A stretch of 64,000 bases of DNA from Siphonodentalium dalli (GCA_032622095.1 CP136064.1:258025863-258089862); one strand, 5' to 3'; counted from the stretch's first letter, positions 23,272 through 35,063 are shown. Translations and numbers: made by a program. The notes: generated from the letters alone by a model not told the origin.

Positions 23272-25978
23272 GGATGATGATGATGACGAAGACGGCGGTA
23301 AGAAGAAGAGGAAGAAGCACACAACCTTAAGTAGTTTACTCGGCAAATTCTCTCAATATATGTCTCAAGTCCCCGTCTTGGGATTTAACTCATCAAACTA
23401 TGACTTGAATTTGATTAAGATTTGCCTAGCCAGATATTTGAACTTACACGACGAGGAGCGAGTGTTCGTGGTCAAGAAGAACAACTCGTACATGTGTATA
23501 GCTTCTAACCGACTCAAATTCCTCGATATATCTCATTACCTATCGCCGGGTTCGTCTTACGTGAAATTCCTCAAGGCGTACGACGTCAAAGAAACGAAAG
23601 GTTTCTTTCCCTACGACTTTTTTGACGATATCGACAAGTTGAATGCGAAGCAACTACCGCCTCACGAAGCCTTCTACAACTCGATGTCAAAATCAAATAT
23701 CAGCGAAGCCGACTACGCTTACTGTCAGCTCGTGTGGGAAACCGAAGGAATGTCGACCTTTAAAGATTTTCTCGTATGGTACAACAACAGAGACGTCAAA
23801 CCCTTCGTGACTGCGGTCGAACGTTTGCAAACTTTTTATTTCGATCAAAATATCGACGTCTTCAAAACCGCTAAATCAGTACCCGGAATCGCCAGGCAAT
23901 TGGCCTTTCGTGCCGCGCGTGAAAACGACGCGAACTTCGCGCTGTTCGGAAAGAACGATTCGTCCTTGTTCAAAACGGTGAAGGATAATCTCACGGGAGG
24001 GCCCGCGATAATCTTTACCAGAAATCACTGCGGCGGAAAAACATTTATCAGAGCCGGGAGCGATTTATGTCAATCAGTACAGGGTTTCGACGCCAACGCC
24101 CTTTATTTGAATTCCTTCGAGAAAGCGATGCCGGTCGGTGCTTATATTATAAGAAGGGCCGAGAACGAATTCAAACCCGAATTACGAGATAAATTCTTAT
24201 CCGCCTACCATTGGATGGATTGGCTCACGCGTCACGAAGGTCTAGATATCCAACACAAAATGAACAGCGGCTTCAAAGTACGAATCGGCAAGTTTCCGGT
24301 CGACGGTTTTCAACCGGCTAAAGACGAGCACGGTCGAGCGATTATCTTCCAATTCCACGGCTGTTGGTTTCACGGACATTCGGGTTGTTCAGTCACCCGT
24401 AATATAACGAACGAGAAATGGTTGAAGACTAGAGAAGCCAAATTTAAAAAAACGAACGAGACCACCGAATATTTCCGAAGTTTGGGTTACGAAGTCAGAG
24501 AAATATGGGAATGCGAATATAAAGAATACTGCCGAAATACTCCGAAGATCTACCAATTCATCAACGCTACGAGGCCTCAATTTTTCCGTCGCCACAGACA
24601 ACGGGTGAGCGAGGAAGAGATTTTGAAAGGTATCACGGACGACGAGCTGTTCGGAATGATCGAGGTCGATATAGAAGTTCCCGTCGAATGGCCGACTTCG
24701 CTGCCCTCGACACCCGCACTCGATCCTCACGAATATTTCGCTGAAATGTCCCCGATTTTCTGCAACACCGATATTCCCTTCGACGCTATCGGCGAGCATA
24801 TGCAAGATCACGTGCGGGAGCACGATCTTTCGCAAAAGCCGCGACGTCTCTTGGTCGGAGGTATGAAGGCCAGGCAAATTTTGTTGGCGAGCCCTCTGCT
24901 GAAATGGTATTTACAGCACGGTATAGTAGTGACGAAGATCTACCAGGTAGTGGAGTATCGGTCCCAACGCTGTTTCCAATCGTTCGTAGACCGGGTCAGC
25001 GACGCTAGGAGAACGGGCAACCTACATCCCGATAAATCTATAATAGCCGACACGATGAAGGTGATAGGGAATTCCGCGTACGGATCTATGATAATGAATA
25101 AAATGACGCATCGAGATATTAAGTATATTCAGGGAGAGAACAAAACCTCTCTCAAAATCAATGAACCACGATTTCGAAAATTGGAGTGCCTGGACGAAGA
25201 AGAGGAATATTACGAAGTCGAAATGGCTAAGCAAAAAATCAAGCTGGACCTACCTATCCAATTGGGATTCTTTATTCTGCAATACGCTAAACGAAGAATG
25301 TTGGAATTCTATTACGATTTCCTCGATTTATACGTGGAGAGACGTAATTTCGAATACCTAGAAATGGACACAGATTCGGCGTATATCGCACTCGCCGGGA
25401 AAACGCTCAGAGACGTAATTAAACCGGACATGTTGCATAAGTATGACGAAGGTATATCGGGTTCGTGTCACGATGATAACTCGGAGGATCGCTGGTTCCC
25501 GAGGACTTGTTGTACGAAACACGCCGCTTTCGACAAACGAAAACCGGGATTATTTAAGCTGGAATACAGCGGAGACGAGATGATCGGGCTTTGCTCGAAA
25601 ACCTACATCGTCCGAAAGGCGAAGGTGGTTAAACCTTCCAGTACCAGAATCGTCGGATACGGGCTACTGAGGAAAGCTATCAATCTGAAAAAGAAGTCAC
25701 TCCCGAAATTTCGAAAAACGAATGAATATAAAATCAGCTCCAAGGGATTACGAAAATGCAGCATTAAAGCGCCGATGTCTATTTATAGAAGGGTACTCCG
25801 AAGCGGACGAGTAGGATCAAGCACGAACCGCGGATTCAGGGCTAGACACAACACCATATACACGTACACGCAGGAGAAGAGAGGTTTTTCATATTTTTAT
25901 TGCAAAAGAGAGGTACTGAGATGCGGGATACGCACGCGACCTTTAGATATTACATTAACTCCGGTACAAAAAGCCTGA
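20406..25978 (+). pseudogene. polB: Zinc-finger protein-primed family B DNA polymerase, left arm (one frameshift)
   Basis: Predicted exons are 20316-20408 (5' untranslated, ending in an ATG next to donor GTATGT), 20786-20965, 21077-21268 and 21379-25978; all coding introns are phase 0 with GT-AG ends. Exons 2-4 encode C2H2 fingers (CPKC, CSQC, CSKC, CDRC, CSIC starts). The polymerase follows: exonuclease FDYES near 22970, GFNSSNYDLN near 23381, DYAYC near 23710; polymerase motif A GFDANALYLN at 24083-24112, motif B KVIGNSAYGS at 25058-25087, motif C DTDS at 25367-25378. An Asp-rich linker lies at 23239-23294. Such enzymes replicate linear DNA from a protein primer. One extra A near 21688, absent from the other arm, shifts the frame between the fingers and the polymerase; the rest is open to TGA at 25976. 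Confidence 0.85.
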
Positions 25979-26133
25979 AATGAAAGGGACGAGCGCGCAA
26001 TAGGAGAGAGAGAGAGAGAATAGCTGGTAAATACGCCTCGAAAGAGCCAGTCCCAAGCCTGGAAAAAAGTATGAGGGCCAGCCGCCGCCGCCGCCCCCCG
26101 GGGGGTAAAGGGGGAGTAAAAACAAAACAAAAT

Positions 26134-26319
26134 GATGATTTTTTTTTTTTATTAAACACAAAACGGATAAATACTCGCTACGTAATTATATACGAATAAA
26201 TCGTTCGCGCGTAAATCTTCTCCGAATAGCGACTCGAAGTCGGTCGTAGATCGTCCGCAAAACTTCCATTTCAAATACAATAGGCAGTATTGTCCGCATA
26301 CTTTACTATCGAAACTTTG
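26134..26319. other. Unique centre of the palindrome
   Basis: The only part of the element not present in inverted duplicate. On the minus strand it encodes the end of a protease gene and an AATAAA signal overlapping the stop (AATAAA at about 26148-26153, minus strand). Confidence 0.85.
26152..26317 (-). pseudogene. C-terminal fragment of an adenain-like (C48-type) cysteine protease
   Basis: About 54 codons read on the minus strand from the arm junction to TAA at 26152. The fragment contains SKVCGQYCLLYL, the nucleophile-cysteine helix of adenovirus-type/Ulp1-like proteases, and later LFGEDLRANDLFVYNYV, typical of the tail of Polinton-type proteases. The upstream half with the catalytic His and Asp is missing, because the frame enters the inverted arm immediately before this block (Arg/Pro/Gly-rich nonsense). 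It is therefore a truncated gene. Its orientation, convergent with the left-arm polymerase gene, shows what followed the polymerase before the palindrome formed. Adenain-like proteases mature capsid proteins, so the ancestor was probably virus-like. Confidence 0.75.
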
Positions 26320-26474
26320 ATTTTGTTTTGTTTTTACTCCCCCTTTACCCCCCGGGGGGCGGCGGCGGCGGCTGGCCCTCATACTTTTTTCCAGGCTTGG
26401 GACTGGCTCTTTCGAGGCGTATTTACCAGCTATTCTCTCTCTCTCTCTCCTATTGCGCGCTCGTCCCTTTCATT

Positions 26475-29168
26475 TCAGGCTTTTTGTACCGGAGTTAATG
26501 TAATATCTAAAGGTCGCGTGCGTATCCCGCATCTCAGTACCTCTCTTTTGCAATAAAAATATGAAAAACCTCTCTTCTCCTGCGTGTACGTGTATATGGT
26601 GTTGTGTCTAGCCCTGAATCCGCGGTTCGTGCTTGATCCTACTCGTCCGCTTCGGAGTACCCTTCTATAAATAGACATCGGCGCTTTAATGCTGCATTTT
26701 CGTAATCCCTTGGAGCTGATTTTATATTCATTCGTTTTTCGAAATTTCGGGAGTGACTTCTTTTTCAGATTGATAGCTTTCCTCAGTAGCCCGTATCCGA
26801 CGATTCTGGTACTGGAAGGTTTAACCACCTTCGCCTTTCGGACGATGTAGGTTTTCGAGCAAAGCCCGATCATCTCGTCTCCGCTGTATTCCAGCTTAAA
26901 TAATCCCGGTTTTCGTTTGTCGAAAGCGGCGTGTTTCGTACAACAAGTCCTCGGGAACCAGCGATCCTCCGAGTTATCATCGTGACACGAACCCGATATA
27001 CCTTCGTCATACTTATGCAACATGTCCGGTTTAATTACGTCTCTGAGCGTTTTCCCGGCGAGTGCGATATACGCCGAATCTGTGTCCATTTCTAGGTATT
27101 CAAAATTACGTCTCTCCACGTATAAATCGAGGAAATCGTAATAGAATTCCAACATTCTTCGTTTAGCGTATTGCAGAATAAAGAATCCCAATTGGATAGG
27201 TAGGTCCAGCTTGATTTTTTGCTTAGCCATTTCGACTTCGTAATATTCCTCTTCTTCGTCCAGGCACTCCAATTTTCGAAATCGTGGTTCATTGATTTTG
27301 AGAGAGGTTTTGTTCTCTCCCTGAATATACTTAATATCTCGATGCGTCATTTTATTCATTATCATAGATCCGTACGCGGAATTCCCTATCACCTTCATCG
27401 TGTCGGCTATTATAGATTTATCGGGATGTAGGTCGCCCGTTCTCCTAGCGTCGCTGACCCGGTCTACGAACGATTGGAAACAGCGTTGGGACCGATACTC
27501 CACTACCTGGTAGATCTTCGTCACTACTATACCGTGCTGTAAATACCATTTCAGCAGAGGGCTCGCCAACAAAATTTCATACCTCCGACCAAGAGACGTC
27601 GCGGCTTTTGCGAAAGATCGTGCTCCCGCACGTGATCTTGCATATGCTCGCCGATAGCGTCGAAGGGAATATCGGTGTTGCAGAAAATCGGGGACATTTC
27701 AGCGAAATATTCGCGAGGATCGAGTGCGGGTGTCGAGGGCAGCGAAGTCGGCCATTCGACGGGAACTTCTATATCGACCTCGATCATTCCGAACAGCTCG
27801 TCGTCCGTGATACCTTTCAAAATCTCTTCCTCGCTCACCCGTTGTCTGTGGCGACGGAAAAATTGAGGCCTCGTAGCGTTGATGAATTGGTAGATCTTCG
27901 GAGTATTTCGGCAGTATTCTTTATATTCGCATTCCCATATTTCTCTGACTTCGTAACCCAAACTTCGGAAATATTCGGTGGTCTCGTTCGTTTTTTTAAA
28001 TTTGGCTTCTCTAGTCTTCAACCATTTCTCGTTCGTTATATTACGGGTGACTGAACAACCCGAATGTCCGTGAAACCAACAGCCGTGGAATTGGAAGATA
28101 ATCGCTCGACCGTGCTCGTCTTTAGCCGGTTGAAAACCGTCGACCGGAAACTTGCCGATTCGTACTTCGAAGCCGCTGTTCATTTTGTGTTGGATATCTA
28201 GACCTTCGTGACGCGTGAGCCAATCCATCCAATGGTAGGCGGATAAGAATTTATCTCGTAATTCGGGTTTGAATTCGTTCTCGGCCCTTATAATATAAGC
28301 ACCGACCGGCATCGCTTTCTCGAAGGAATTCAAATAAAGGGCGTTGGCGTCGAAACCCTGTACTGATTGACATAAATCGCTCCCGGCTCTGATAAATGTT
28401 TTTCCGCCGCAGTGATTTCTGGTAAAGATTATCGCGGGCCCTCCCGTGAGATTATCCTTCACCGTTTTGAACAAGGACGAATCGTTCTTTCCGAACAGCG
28501 CGAAGTTCGCGTCGTTTTCACGCGCGGCACGAAAGGCCAATTGCCTGGCGATTCCGGGTACTGATATAGCGGTTTTGAAGACGTCGATATTTTGATCGAA
28601 ATAAAAAGTTTGCAAACGTTCGACCGCAGTCACGAAGGGTTTGACGTCTCTGTTGTTGTACCATACGAGAAAATCTTTAAAGGTCGACATTCCTTCGGTT
28701 TCCCACACGAGCTGACAGTAAGCGTAGTCGGCTTCGCTGATATTTGATTTTGACATCGAGTTGTAGAAGGCTTCGTGAGGCGGTAGTTGCTTCGCATTCA
28801 ACTTGTCGATATCGTCAAAAAAGTCGTAGGGAAAGAAACCTTTCGTTTCTTTGACGTCGTACGCCTTGAGGAATTTCACGTAAGACGAACCCGGCGATAG
28901 GTAATGAGATATATCGAGGAATTTGAGTCGGTTAGAAGCTATACACATGTACGAGTTGTTCTTCTTGACCACGAACACTCGCTCCTCGTCGTGTAAGTTC
29001 AAATATCTGGCTAGGCAAATCTTAATCAAATTCAAGTCATAGTTTGATGAGTTAAATCCCAAGACGGGGACTTGAGACATATATTGAGAGAATTTGCCGA
29101 GTAAACTACTTAAGGTTGTGTGCTTCTTCCTCTTCTTCTTACCGCCGTCTTCGTCATCATCATCATCC

Positions 29169-29202
<34 letters not shown>

Positions 29203-31910
29203 TGTCAACCTTTATTTTCTCGTTAATTTCTTGCACCACCCAACCCCATTTATCCTCCGCCAACTCAGAGACGGTCGCGTATATCTCGTACATAGAAGCC
29301 ACCATACATTCCACCAGAGTATTAGTGTCGGGTTCCACTATACAGAAAGGTTCGGTATGTCCTTCGATATTACTGCAGATAGACACGCTTACGGGTACGT
29401 GTTTCTGAATCCATTCCAGATTCTGACCGGGCTTGTCATTGTCCACCTTTTGAAGCAGCGACTCGTAATCGAAACAAATAAACCACGGGTATATTCGCTC
29501 GTTCTTCGGTACGTGTATGCCTTGTTGTTCCAACTGGACGAAGATGCTTTCGAAATCCTTGTAAAACCCACCGGGGTATACGAACTCCGTCTGGTTGACG
29601 CAAATTACTTGGTGTCGTCGTAAGTCACGAGCTTTTGGAAAGTGGCGATCGCAGTTCACGCATTGGTACTTGCTCGCATATTGAGGGAAATTCTTTATAT
29701 ACATCATATGATTTTCGTGAATATTGACGTATAGGGTTGTATCGTGCTTTCCCCTGGACGTGTACACTGATACGGCGAAACCCTCTTCGTTCAAACTGTA
29801 GGCCTCCAGGTTTAGATTGAACAACTTTTCGATGTCCGGAAACTCTTCGAAGCATACTCCGTCGAATCGCTTGCCGATTTATTTATACTTTTTCCACTCG
29901 CTGAAATATTGCTTGGTCGCATTTTCCAGATTATAAAGTTTATATCCTTTGTGGAGCGCGATACAGCGAAAAGCGCATAGGTTGTCGTTGTATCGTCGTC
30001 CGCCTCGTACATCGTTGATTAGAGTGTGAATACTCATCTTTCGCGTGAGATAATCTGGGACGTCCCCTCTTCCTACTGGATAGTTCAAGCCGAAAACCTC
30101 GAAATTTACGTTGGTTATTAACACCGGAACCCAGGCGGTGTCGGGTCTCGATTTCAGGAGAACTGCGGTCATATCCATTTCACTCAATCTGGATTTCAAC
30201 TTTCTGATATCCGCCCTCCTGGAAAGGTACACCGGTGTATCAAATACGGCGCTGTTCTTATACGGGGCGTAGTAGCGGTATCTGCCATTTTCTTTGTTCT
30301 TCAATATTACTCCGAACATTAGGTTTAGACGCATAGCGCTTTTCTTATCCTTATATATTTTTCTTATACAAGTGATCAGTGTTTTTATAGTGACCTCGTT
30401 GCTTAGTGGGAAATTGTATAAGTTATATATCGCTCCTTTTTTGTGTTGTTGTAATATGGTGTCCCTATTAGCTAAATACACTTCTTCTAAATCAGAGTCA
30501 TTCGCTCCGGTGTTATCTCGCCAAGGCGGTGGTTGGTCTCCCCACGGTGTTTTCTGTATACCACCTCCGGTTTGAAAGTGTATATTTTTTCTGTGCAGAT
30601 ATAACTCGTGTCGATCAGGGAATTTTTCGGTGCATTGCCGACAGCAATAACAATTTATTGATACTTTTCTTTTAGGACGTTTGGTCGATACGGAATAAGT
30701 TATATCGCTACGTTTTCTTTTCTGTTGTCTTTGATGAGTGTCGTGATGTTGTCTGAGTCCCCCCGCCGTAGAACACCTCATTTGACAAACGTCACACACG
30801 TGGTCGGTGCCGACGCATATCAGTTCGTGTCTCTTCTTGTTGCTTTTATTTTCGAACGATTTGGAACATATTGAACACGAATACGAGGTGCGGATATCCG
30901 CGCATACTTTCTCGTGTTTTACCCTATCGCTTCTGTATTTGTATACTTTACCACATTTTGAGCACGGGTATTGATTATGGTCGTGTTGCGTCCGCTCGTG
31001 ACGAGTTAGGTTTTTCTTTTGGGTAAACACCTTGGCACACCGATCGCAGGCGAATACGACCTCCTGAAAATAAATAAAAAATACTGATACTAGGTCGTAT
31101 ATAGTTACATAATACCTACATCAAAAGGATAATTTTTTATTTTTTTTTACCATTAAACATATATCATACGTACCTTGTGATATTGGAACACACTTGCGCA
31201 GACCTTCTCGTGTTTCACGCTATCGCTTCTGTATTTGAACAGTTTACCGCATTTTGAACACGGGTATTGAATACCGTCGTGTTGTGCCCGCAGGTGGCGA
31301 GAGAGGGTTTTCTTCTGAGTATACACCTTGTCACACTGACTGCAGGCGAATTCACTGGGAGTAACCTTTAAATAGAAGTAAATAAATAATTGACTTCCAC
31401 AGAATTTATTTCCCCTACAATTAGAAATTTATTTATTTATAATAAATACAACTATACATACAAAGATAATACTCACGGAATACGTTTGGCAGATATTATC
31501 CAATGTCCTAAGTAAATCTTCATGATTAAGCTTGTCGACATTTGATTGGCACATATATTCGCACTTTGGACATTTTTCTTGATATATCTTTGTGTTTGAT
31601 ACAATAGAAGATAATAGTGGTGGTGGTGGTGATGGTACATTGTCGCGGTCGATTTCCTAAAAGGGAATAAAAGGAGTAAGAAGAAGAAGGTAAAAAAAAA
31701 AGAAAGATAAAAACACTTTGATATAGGGGAGTAATATAACCCCAACGTCTAGCATTTGGAAATAGTGTTATAACATTTCTTTAATTAATTCCAAATAGGT
31801 ACATACAATTTTGATAAAAGTTGCTGCGTTGTAGTCGATACTTCGAGACGAGTAATTTGATATATCACATGACTATATTGTTGAGGAAAAAAAAAAAAAA
31901 AAAAAACCAT
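26475..31910 (-). pseudogene. polB: Zinc-finger protein-primed family B DNA polymerase, right arm (nonsense and deletion)
   Basis: Inverted copy of the left-arm gene. Coding exons are 31656-31477, 31365-31174 and 31063-26475. Here the finger-to-polymerase linker is intact, so the third exon runs from the fingers through EKFPDRHELYLH and onward without the left arm's frameshift. Two other breaks disable it: a TCA-to-TAA nonsense codon at 29879-29881, and a 10-bp deletion near 27574 just before the LASPLLKWYL segment, which separates the exonuclease/motif A part from motifs B and C. The first intron has also lost its donor: the ATG at 31910-31908 is followed by a T-run instead of GTATGT. The motifs themselves (FDYES, GFNSSNYDLN, GFDANALYLN, KVIGNSAYGS, DTDS) are unchanged. 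Confidence 0.85.
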
Positions 31911-33178
31911 TGTGTTATTTCCGTTTAGAAATTCCGCCTGTTGACAATAAAGCTCGTATTTCTGTCGTCTGATTTTGCAAACTCTGTAGTGTTAGTTTAC
32001 CTGCATAGGAAAGTAGACTAAACCCGCTACAATATATATATATATATTGGCTCCCGACATACATGCATAAGGATAATTAAGACTAAAATAGCATACATAC
32101 GCCGGTTACCTGGCAGTATATACGGGCAATTATCTAGGTGCTCGACTTATTGGTCGTCAGTGCCAACATTTTTTGGCATTGCGTCTCACTCTACAATATA
32201 TTAGCTGGGATACGTACACAATGATAATTAAGACTAAAATAGACTGGAGCATACATAAGATGTTGCCTGGTAATATTTCCATCGCAATTATATAGGTGTT
32301 AGACTTATAGGTGTGTGCCAGCATTTTCTCTGTTCACTATATATAATCACAATTCATAACCTTCTGCCACCCGCACTATAGAGGTATTTGTATGTATAGT
32401 AATCCGCGATGAGGATTCCTCTGATCTTGCTGCCACATTCCAACACATCTGTAGTACCTTGTATTTCTAGTAGAGGATTTAGTGCCCTATTACTTCGGAC
32501 AGCTTGCCATATACATATAGCTTTACTGCACCTTCTACTTCTAGTGAGAGTTTACCAGGAACTTCTGACAGATATCTACTACTAATAAAAGCTTGCCATT
32601 AACGTCCAGCGGTTTTAATTCTACTATTGATCCCTTGCCTTCCGCTTATAACGCCCTACCTAGTACTACCGAGAAAAAAAAGGTGAAACAAGCAGGATCC
32701 GCAAAAGGCGATACGACAAGTCTTCTTCTACTTCTAATTCTAAAACTTATTCAACTCGGCTCTGACTCTGAGGAATATTCAAACCCTAAATCTGCAGAGT
32801 GAGCTGGATTCTTGGGGATTAAAATTTGGTGTGACCACACAAGCTGTTCGAAACTTATTACTAGAGTTATGTTTGTGGGTGAAAGAGGTCAGTTATCCAT
32901 ACTCGTGTGTATTTATAAGTTTATACCCCCCAATAAGATTGTAACAGTGGTTTGAAGTATATATTCTCAAAACTATGATTGAACAAGCCTTCTGGAAATA
33001 AAGACAATTGAATAAATATAAATATACATACCTGGTTTTGTGTTTATCCTTAATAGAATACTTCCTGATTTAAAACAATTGTGCTCCAACTTTTATCAAA
33101 TAAAACTAAATAATTATATATTAGAATATATATAGTTGGAAATATATTCCCGTTATTGTGTAACAGTAACCATCCGCC

Positions 33179-33214
33179 GTTTATATACTGAGCCTTTCAT
33201 ATATACCCGCCCTC
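33179..33214 (-). promoter_or_regulatory. Predicted core promoter of the right-arm polymerase gene
   Basis: Mirror of 19101-19135: on the minus strand GGGCGGGTATATATGAAAG followed by TATATAAA. Confidence 0.45.
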
Positions 33215-33869
33215 TTTATTGGCGTCAGACCAAACGAAACGGGCGTCAGTGATATAGCTTCAGCCGGTTACAGTATTTGTTCTCGTGAGCCGAACATCTT
33301 TATAGTCCTATACTACCCCATTAACTCGCACAAACCGATACACACACACTAAACGAAATTGTTTTACTCAAAATAGAAACGTCGGCTAATTAACGGATAC
33401 CTCGCGTTTGATGGTCTATCTGTGTGACTACTAATTAACAATTATTTACCAGGTGTTGTAGTACAAACCCTACCGCGTTTATCGTTCAGTTATACCCTAC
33501 CCCATTAAAACCTTGGCTCCGTGCCCCGCGGATTTGTTGTGGAAATATTTTGTTACATACACGTGACGCGCTATTCTCGTGATAACCTTGGCCGAATTGT
33601 TTGCCCGGGACCTAGATGTACGCGCGTCGTTTATGGTGATAACCTTCGCCGAATAGATATATATAACCTACACGTACTGGCCCCCGATCACGCGCTATTC
33701 TCGTGATAACCTTAGCCCGCTTGTTGCGGAAATATTTTGTTCGTCCTTGACCTAGTGGTACCCGCCACGATTATTATGGCGATAACCTTCACCGATATAC
33801 ACCCACGCGGCGTGACCTATAATCCCCTGATGGCACAGGAACAGGAGGGGAGCAAATCATGATCAAACC

Positions 33870-33889
33870 GTCTACCCGAAAGGGTAGAC
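33870..33889. repeat. Terminal stem-loop of the palindromic element, right
   Basis: Mirror of 18425-18444 (GTCTACCCGAAAGGGTAGAC). Confidence 0.7.
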
Positions 33890-33898
33890 AATACTACT

Positions 33899-33904
33899 AC
33901 TGCA
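33899..33904. repeat. 6-bp target site duplication (ACTGCA), right
   Basis: Matches 18410-18415. Confidence 0.85.
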
Positions 33905-34099
33905 TATAACTACGACCACATGCGTGCGACATATGTCTTGGACAATAAAGAACACCAATATGTCATATATCCGCTTGCCTTGACATAATGACTTGCTGTA
34001 TATGCTATATAGCGTTATTTTATTTAATTTATTTATTTATCGTTTTTTCCCCAATTGTTTATGCATGTATTTGTTATTAGATGTAACCCTTGCATAATG

Positions 34100-34187
34100 T
34101 CATATTTTAACTTTGTCTTATTTGTAAATATTGTAAGCCACTCTCCACACGTGGAGCTCAATAAATAAACAAATAAATAAATAAACA
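34100..34187 (+). mobile_element. Possible 3' tail of a non-LTR retrotransposon
   Basis: A short hairpin (CTCCACACGTGGAG) is followed by CTCAATAAATAAACAAATAAATAAATAAAC. A 3' stem with an (AATA)n tail is typical of some invertebrate LINE/SINE ends. No reverse transcriptase is present, so only a tail fragment is proposed. Confidence 0.4.
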
Positions 34188-34199
34188 GTGACGAATCTC

Positions 34200-34330
34200 T
34201 TGCCGTATTAATATCGAGAAGTGCGGTGACAATCGGATAAGGGATGTGGCCTGTAGGGTGTGTCAAGTGATGCAAAGTATAAAATCCAAGATGGCTCCAG
34301 TTGCCATGTTTTTCATCGAAATTAGTGATA
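34200..34330 (-). repeat. Dispersed repeat, copy 2 (other copy 7219-7345)
   Basis: Reverse complement of 7219-7345, including the blocks CCAAGATGGC, TTTTTCATCGAAAT and GTGATGCAAAGT. Confidence 0.7.
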
Positions 34331-34450
34331 TCAGTGACATCTTTAAATAATTTTGTAATGTCATAAAATATTTAATGATATCATCTATTAGAATTTGTTA
34401 TATCATATATTCATTGAATTAAATGAATTATTGATACCACTAAATAGGGA
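34328..34450. repeat. TGATATCA-rich degenerate array, left of the Polinton
   Basis: Scattered GATATCA / TGATATCAT and ATTTAAT motifs of the same kind as the larger array at 53340-53770. The Polinton therefore split or landed beside one AT-rich GATATC array. Confidence 0.6.
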
Positions 34451-34461
34451 ATAAATAGAAG

Positions 34462-34467
34462 AACGAC
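34462..34467. repeat. 6-bp target site duplication (AACGAC), left
   Basis: AACGAC precedes the AGTAGT end and recurs at 53328-53333 after the right end. A paralogous unoccupied target (ATAAATAGAAGAACGGCGCCCCATA) lies at about 54359-54383. Confidence 0.9.
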
Positions 34468-34912
34468 AGTAGTGGAGCGAGGGGTGGGCCAGAAATTTTA
34501 CTGGGGGCGGGCACTCTGGCCCATGGGCCAGAGTGCCCGACCCAGAAATTTCTGGCCCGTGTTTGTTTACCCGGGGCGGGCACTCTGGCCCATATGGACC
34601 AGAGTGTCATCGAGCGAGGGGTGGGCCAGAGTGACCCGCACAGGGTCGGTCCAGAGGTTATGTTATATTGCAAAGAGTAAGGTGAGCGCTTCGAAGTGTT
34701 TTTTTTGACAGAAAAGAGCACAATTTACCATTAATGTATCGATTTTTTCTCGGATTCAAATGCCAGTGTGGTAAGCGAAGGGCGCTCCCCTTCGATGTAC
34801 ACATTGAACTTAGAATAATACCTGAAAAAAATAGATGTGTTGGTAAATTATGCTACTTTACCAGTGCATATTTTAACAAAAGCGAAAGTCTTCGAATAAA
34901 TTCGAAGACGAT
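34468..34912 (+). repeat. Left terminal inverted repeat of the Polinton
   Basis: Pairs with 52960-53327. It is rich in inverted pairs of CACTCTGGCCC / GGGCCAGAGTG (34506-34640). After that come AGGTTATGTTATATT, AAGCGAAGGGCGCTCCCCTTCG and a perfect 22-bp palindrome GTCTTCGAATAAATTCGAAG-AC near its inner end. It is longer than the right copy because of an insertion in the CACTCTGGCCC region. Confidence 0.9.
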
Positions 34913-35063
34913 TGCGTTGTAAAATGCACTTGCAGAAGTTACCTTTCAGTGAAATATGTTACGAGATAATGGTAAAATGGTACAGATAAATTTTTCCCGA
35001 GTCAAATCGGTGTTTTATTCATAGAAATATGATGTTTTTGACAAAAAAGAAACACATCTGATT

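Larger units (their letters stand above)
18416..26133 (+). repeat. Left arm (7.7-kb terminal inverted repeat)
   Basis: Reverse-complement copy of 26320-33898. It is longer mainly because of an A/T-homopolymer stretch at about 20410-20555 in the first intron, which the other arm lacks. Confidence 0.9.
18416..33898. mobile_element. Giant palindromic Polinton/Maverick-like element
   Basis: A 15,483-bp element bounded by AGTAGTATTG...CAATACTACT and by ACTGCA target duplications. The 5'-AG...CT-3' ends and the 6-bp duplication match Polintons. Almost the whole element is one inverted repeat: left arm 18416-26133, right arm 26320-33898, centre 186 bp. Each arm encodes the same spliced zinc-finger/family B DNA polymerase gene, pointing toward the centre. 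Integrase, ATPase and capsid genes are absent, and the centre keeps only the end of a cysteine protease gene. It must have moved with help from another element, or become palindromic after insertion. Arms are nearly identical, differing by a handful of substitutions and small indels. Confidence 0.85.
26320..33898 (-). repeat. Right arm (7.6-kb terminal inverted repeat)
   Basis: Inverted copy of 18416-26133. Small differences include TCA to TAA at 29879-29881 and a 10-bp deletion near 27574. Confidence 0.9.

Noticed and set aside
29094-29623. Ser- and Ile-rich frames opposite the polymerase
   Set aside because: Antisense of the Asp-rich linker (GATGAT run) in the polymerase gene.
18416-33898. 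Possibility that the palindrome is an assembly inversion
   Set aside because: The arms differ by real-looking indels and substitutions, the centre is unique, and the target duplication flanks the whole. Kept as a risk to be tested by long reads rather than as the preferred view.
34102-34275. 80-codon frame over the (AATA)n region
   Set aside because: A mixture of a retrotransposon-like tail and the 34200 dispersed repeat.
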